Source: CALGLS01 sp047626155 (GTDB lineage Bacteria; Bacteroidota; Bacteroidia; Chitinophagales; Saprospiraceae). Taken from it: a DNA stretch of 17,108 bases. The stretch is from NCBI GenBank assembly GCA_047626155.1, contig JBLHRR010000123.1:1-17108 (forward strand). The letters run 5' to 3'. The position numbers and the translations under genes are program-made. The first letter of the stretch is position 1. The number at the start of each line of letters is the position of its first letter. The notes beneath the pieces are model-generated. The model was not told the DNA's origin. It saw only the letters and a program-made list of their open reading frames with translations, and did not search any database. Below, one piece after another: positions 14,184-17,108 of the stretch.

Positions 14184-16775
14184 TTAATTCTTTACCACCC
14201 GAAACACGGACACTTCCTCTTTGCGCTCTAAGCGTAAAAAGTAAACACCTGCACTCAGCCCTTCTAAATTCAACAATACTTCTCCATCAAAAAACAAGGC
14301 TCTTTCCAACTGCTTTCTTCCCTGTACATCAAATAGACTAAGCGTCAAATTTCCACTAAAATATTCCGCTGAAATAGTCAGCTCCTTTCCTACTGGGTTT
14401 GGAAAGACGTTCCATTCCGGATTTTGTAGATTTATTGTTACCGACGGTCCTACTTCTATTGTTATCGTAATAGCCTCTCCTTCACAAAAGGCATTGTTTC
14501 CTGTAAGTGTAATGTCGTAAGTACCAGGAGCAGTATAAGTATGGCTGGGGTTTTCCAGATTAGAAACCGGACTTCCGTCTCCAAAATTCCATTGGTAATT
14601 GTCTGTAAATTGAGAATTGTTGATCAAATTAATAGTAAGACCATTGGCGTTCACATCGAAATCGAGTATGGGAGTCTCTCCTACCTGTATCAAGTTTGCA
14701 TAGGTTATACTCACTCCCCCGAAGCCATTTGTGGCGGCCAATGTTACGGGATAGATACCAGGTTCGCTATAAGTAATAAAAGGATTTTGTTCTGTGCTAG
14801 TAGATGGCGTTCCTCCAGGAAATAACCAATCCCAACTGTTAATTAGTCCAGGGGTTTCATCTGTAAACTGCACACCCAGCGGAACACAACCTGTACTGAC
14901 ATCTGTAGAAAAATTAGGCATTAGTGGCGATCCAATCAGGACCGAATCCTGATAAGTAACGGATCCACAATCATTTTCCAACATTAAACTTACGTAGTAC
15001 ACTCCTTCATCGGTATAACTATGAATGGGTGATACTTCTGTACTAGTATTCATATCCCCAAAGTTCCATTGATAATTGGTTCCTCCTGTGCTTTGATTAT
15101 TGAAAGTAACTTCGAATCCACTTATGCTAAAGTCAAAATTAGCGATGGGAGCTTCCGTCACGTCTAAGATGATATTATTTGATTGTACCTCTCCTGCGCA
15201 AGTGCCATCAGCTATACAATAAATGGTTTGACCTGACAATGTAGCATCAATGTTGTCAATCATCAACATATTACTATTCGTTCCAGAAAACGGAGGCATT
15301 TCCATAATTTGAGTTGAACCACTTCCGTCGTTGATATACCAGGTATAACTGTCTGTGGATAAACCGAAGTATTCTGCTGATATGATTCCATTGTCTCCAG
15401 TACAGAAAACGGCAACAGAAGATTCAATGACCAAGCTCGCATTACCGACTGGTCCCGGGCCAATAGGAAGTATCGGCTCTGTTGTAGTCAATCCCAATTC
15501 TCCTCCCAATGCTCCTAGGGAATTCCCCTCACAAGAGGAAGATGTATTGGTTGTTATGCCAGCGGTCCCTCCATTTGCGGAAGCGAATAACAATCCACTT
15601 ACACCTAACTGATTCGTGTATATTGCTCCACCTGCTCCACCACCTCCGGGGCCAAAACAACGGTCAGCAGTTTGATTATTCACGTTACATCCCGCAAAGC
15701 CATCTGCGTTTAAAATTACTTCGTTAGAAATGTTTTCTGCCTGAAGCCAGATGGTTCCGCCAGCACCTCCACCTCCGGCGCCATCTCCTCCTGCTGTTAT
15801 TTCAGCACCACTTCCTTTTGCCCAGATTGTCCCTAATGTTCCATCAATGTCTGCTGCATGTATCATGACCATACCGCCACCATTTCCACCATTGGAACCT
15901 ACGCCATTATTACCATGTCCCGCTCCGCCGCCGCCGCCTAGGAAAATGCGTTCGCCATTAGCTAGGTTTAGTTCTTTTCCGCCAAGGCCTGGAAATTCGC
16001 CATCGCAGCCAAAAGTAGAAGGTTCATCATTTTCGCCACCGATGCCGCCGCTCCCTGCATGACCGCCGCCTCCGCCTCCGGAGTTGTGGTCATTACCACC
16101 ACCGCCTCCGTTGGCAGGTGCGCCTCTGCCTGCTACATTATCGGCACTAACGTTTGTAATCCCCTCTCCTTTTAAGGCACCTCGCCAATTGTCCGTCGGA
16201 TAACCATAATCGTTATGATTGATTAACCAACTGCAATTATTACCACTTACCGTTTCTGAAACACCGCCACGAAAGCCTAATCCAGAAACGTCAATCGGTG
16301 CATTTATTTCTAACAACCCATTTACATCAAAGGCTAGAACACCTCCAGTTGTTCCATCCCAGGCTTTTGCTTTCAGGGTATCCGTCACTATGACATTTTC
16401 GTAGATGGGGATGTTTAGGACTTGAATTGGATCATCGAAATTGGTATAAGTATTGACTAGCCAAGTGTCCAGATAGATTTGATTATCAATGATTTGTGTT
16501 ATGGTACTTCGCTCAAAAAGACCAGCACCACCTTGGGAAGTGATCGTCCCAAAATTGGAACTGTTACTTTCGTTTATTGTGCCTCCTTTCATTTGAATGA
16601 TAAGCACTGATTCGCCAACGGAAAAGGAAGAAGCATCGTCAAGGGTTAGGATGCTTTCGCAATAGTCGTGGTCTAAAACCGAGGCGTAATGATTGATGAT
16701 GCCAGAGATATTGGTTTGAGAAAAGGCAGCGAAATAGCAACATAGAAAATAGAGGGTAAGGGATGGCTTACGCAT
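14184..16775 (-). CDS. Glycine-rich PKD-domain protein with T9SS sorting domain
   Basis: An 863-residue exported protein. A signal peptide covers about residues 1-19 (hydrophobic, ending AAFSQ). Residues 20-200 are a non-repetitive N-terminal domain. Residues 200-430 are very glycine-rich, with runs such as GGGGGGHAGSGG and GGGGAGG broken by short beta-like strands (MVMIHAADI, GTIWLQAENI). An Ig-like segment with two cysteine pairs' worth of Cys follows (about 445-540). Three PKD-type repeats come next, near 544-613, 618-698 and 702-775, two carrying the YQWNFGD motif and the second the variant SWDWLFPGG. The C-terminus (786-863) is a type A T9SS sorting domain starting NVFPNPVGKELT and ending GVYFLRLERKEE...RVVKN. 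It is therefore probably secreted and attached to the cell surface. Ligand and role are unknown; adhesion is a guess. Confidence 0.88.
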   Translation of the reverse strand: MRKPSLTLYFLCCYFAAFSQTNISGIINHYASVLDHDYCESILTLDDASSFSVGESVLIIQMKGGTINESNSSNFGTITSQGGAGLFERSTITQIIDNQIYLDTWLVNTYTNFDDPIQVLNIPIYENVIVTDTLKAKAWDGTTGGVLAFDVNGLLEINAPIDVSGLGFRGGVSETVSGNNCSWLINHNDYGYPTDNWRGALKGEGITNVSADNVAGRGAPANGGGGGNDHNSGGGGGGHAGSGGIGGENDEPSTFGCDGEFPGLGGKELNLANGERIFLGGGGGAGHGNNGVGSNGGNGGGMVMIHAADIDGTLGTIWAKGSGAEITAGGDGAGGGGAGGTIWLQAENISNEVILNADGFAGCNVNNQTADRCFGPGGGGAGGAIYTNQLGVSGLLFASANGGTAGITTNTSSSCEGNSLGALGGELGLTTTEPILPIGPGPVGNASLVIESSVAVFCTGDNGIISAEYFGLSTDSYTWYINDGSGSTQIMEMPPFSGTNSNMLMIDNIDATLSGQTIYCIADGTCAGEVQSNNIILDVTEAPIANFDFSISGFEVTFNNQSTGGTNYQWNFGDMNTSTEVSPIHSYTDEGVYYVSLMLENDCGSVTYQDSVLIGSPLMPNFSTDVSTGCVPLGVQFTDETPGLINSWDWLFPGGTPSTSTEQNPFITYSEPGIYPVTLAATNGFGGVSITYANLIQVGETPILDFDVNANGLTINLINNSQFTDNYQWNFGDGSPVSNLENPSHTYTAPGTYDITLTGNNAFCEGEAITITIEVGPSVTINLQNPEWNVFPNPVGKELTISAEYFSGNLTLSLFDVQGRKQLERALFFDGEVLLNLEGLSAGVYFLRLERKEEVSVFRVVKN

Positions 16776-16898
16776 AATGAAGATAGGTTTTTAGTTTTTA
16801 ATGGAGGATGCCTGAAGTGTGGGTTAAAGATAGTGAAATTATGTTTGATGAGGAAGTCAATTCCCCGAAAGCCATTTGAAGATTTCCTTTTAAAACTT

Positions 16899-17108
16899 TT
16901 AACCAAAGTGCATCTTCATCCCCTCATGACTTCCTTTAAAACCCAAGTCTTCATAAAATTTAATCGCCTTTGGCCTCTTCTTGTCTGTCGTTAATTGCAG
17001 CAAATGTGCCTTCCGTTCCTTTGCTCTATTTATGGCCCATACAAACATCGTCTTTCCAATTCCGAGTCCTCTTTTATCTTTTCTAATCCTTACCGCTTCT
17101 ATCTGAGC
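16899..17108 (-). CDS. GNAT-family N-acetyltransferase, C-terminal part
   Basis: A partial gene entering from the right edge on the minus strand: 69 residues and a TAA stop at 16899-16901. The reading frame shows the acetyl-CoA-binding motif A of GNAT enzymes, KDKRGLGIGKTMFVWAI (an RGxGIG-type loop), followed by a strand (HLLQLTTD) and the motif B segment AIKFYEDLGFK, then the usual short C-terminal strand. Substrate unknown. The N-terminal half lies outside the window. It is on the same strand as the PKD-protein gene, whose ATG lies 123 bases downstream. Confidence 0.85.
   Translation of the reverse strand, partial: AQIEAVRIRKDKRGLGIGKTMFVWAINRAKERKAHLLQLTTDKKRPKAIKFYEDLGFKGSHEGMKMHFG

Noticed and set aside
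15751..16062. Proline-rich open frame on the plus strand
   Set aside because: It is the complement of the glycine codons (GGN/CCN) of the minus-strand PKD protein, has no signal or domain, and the opposite strand has a clear protein family.
1..17108. A new multi-gene defence, secretion or mobile system
   Set aside because: The genes are separate housekeeping and surface-protein units on alternating strands, with no integrase, transposase, nuclease, toxin-antitoxin pair or array. Proposing a system would not be supported.

Overview
The window looks like a chromosomal segment of a Bacteroidota bacterium, most likely from the Saprospiria (a Lewinella/Haliscomenobacter-like lineage). The evidence is moderate-to-low GC, A-rich translation starts without Shine-Dalgarno sequences, TAnnTTTG-type -7 boxes, type IX secretion (T9SS) C-terminal sorting domains, PKD-domain surface proteins and abundant lipoproteins. 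This taxonomic call is inference; no rRNA gene is present.

Layout. (1) 1-971: the C-terminal remnant of a large T9SS-exported protein on the minus strand. It is broken by two single-base homopolymer frameshifts and a TAG nonsense codon, and its true stop abuts a ~56-bp dispersed repeat. (2) 1381-6972: an intact 1863-residue alpha-2-macroglobulin lipoprotein (minus) with a CLEQ thioester site and no pbpC beside it. (3) 7322-8448: a stand-alone Lon substrate-binding-domain protein and a small lipoprotein with a CxCPxW motif (plus). (4) 8530-10376: purK and purE, the two steps that carboxylate AIR in purine synthesis, separated by a 170-bp spacer with a long inverted repeat. (5) 10377-10686: a convergent junction with two more copies of the repeat seen at the left edge, both inverted. 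(6) 10687-11775: an exported alpha/beta hydrolase (minus), divergent from gpsA (11915-12967, plus, TTG start). The short region between them holds a dyad that supplies a -7-like box in each direction. (7) 12968-13327: a clear intrinsic terminator for gpsA, then a GC-rich block that looks like a dispersed repeat. (8) 13328-13906: a Nudix hydrolase (plus). (9) 13907-14183: a TTTAAC hexamer tract and a strong long hairpin between convergent genes. (10) 14184-16775: a glycine-rich, three-PKD, T9SS-sorted surface protein (minus). (11) 16899-17108: the C-terminal end of a GNAT acetyltransferase (minus), cut by the window edge.

Most genes are housekeeping (purine and phospholipid precursor synthesis, nucleotide housecleaning) or envelope/secreted proteins, in small independent transcription units. 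I see no CRISPR array, tRNA, rRNA, transposase or defence cassette, and no convincing new multi-gene system. The most informative observations are the decayed and apparently chimeric T9SS tail, the divergent hydrolase/gpsA promoter dyad with a terminator-like gpsA leader, and the dispersed repeats.
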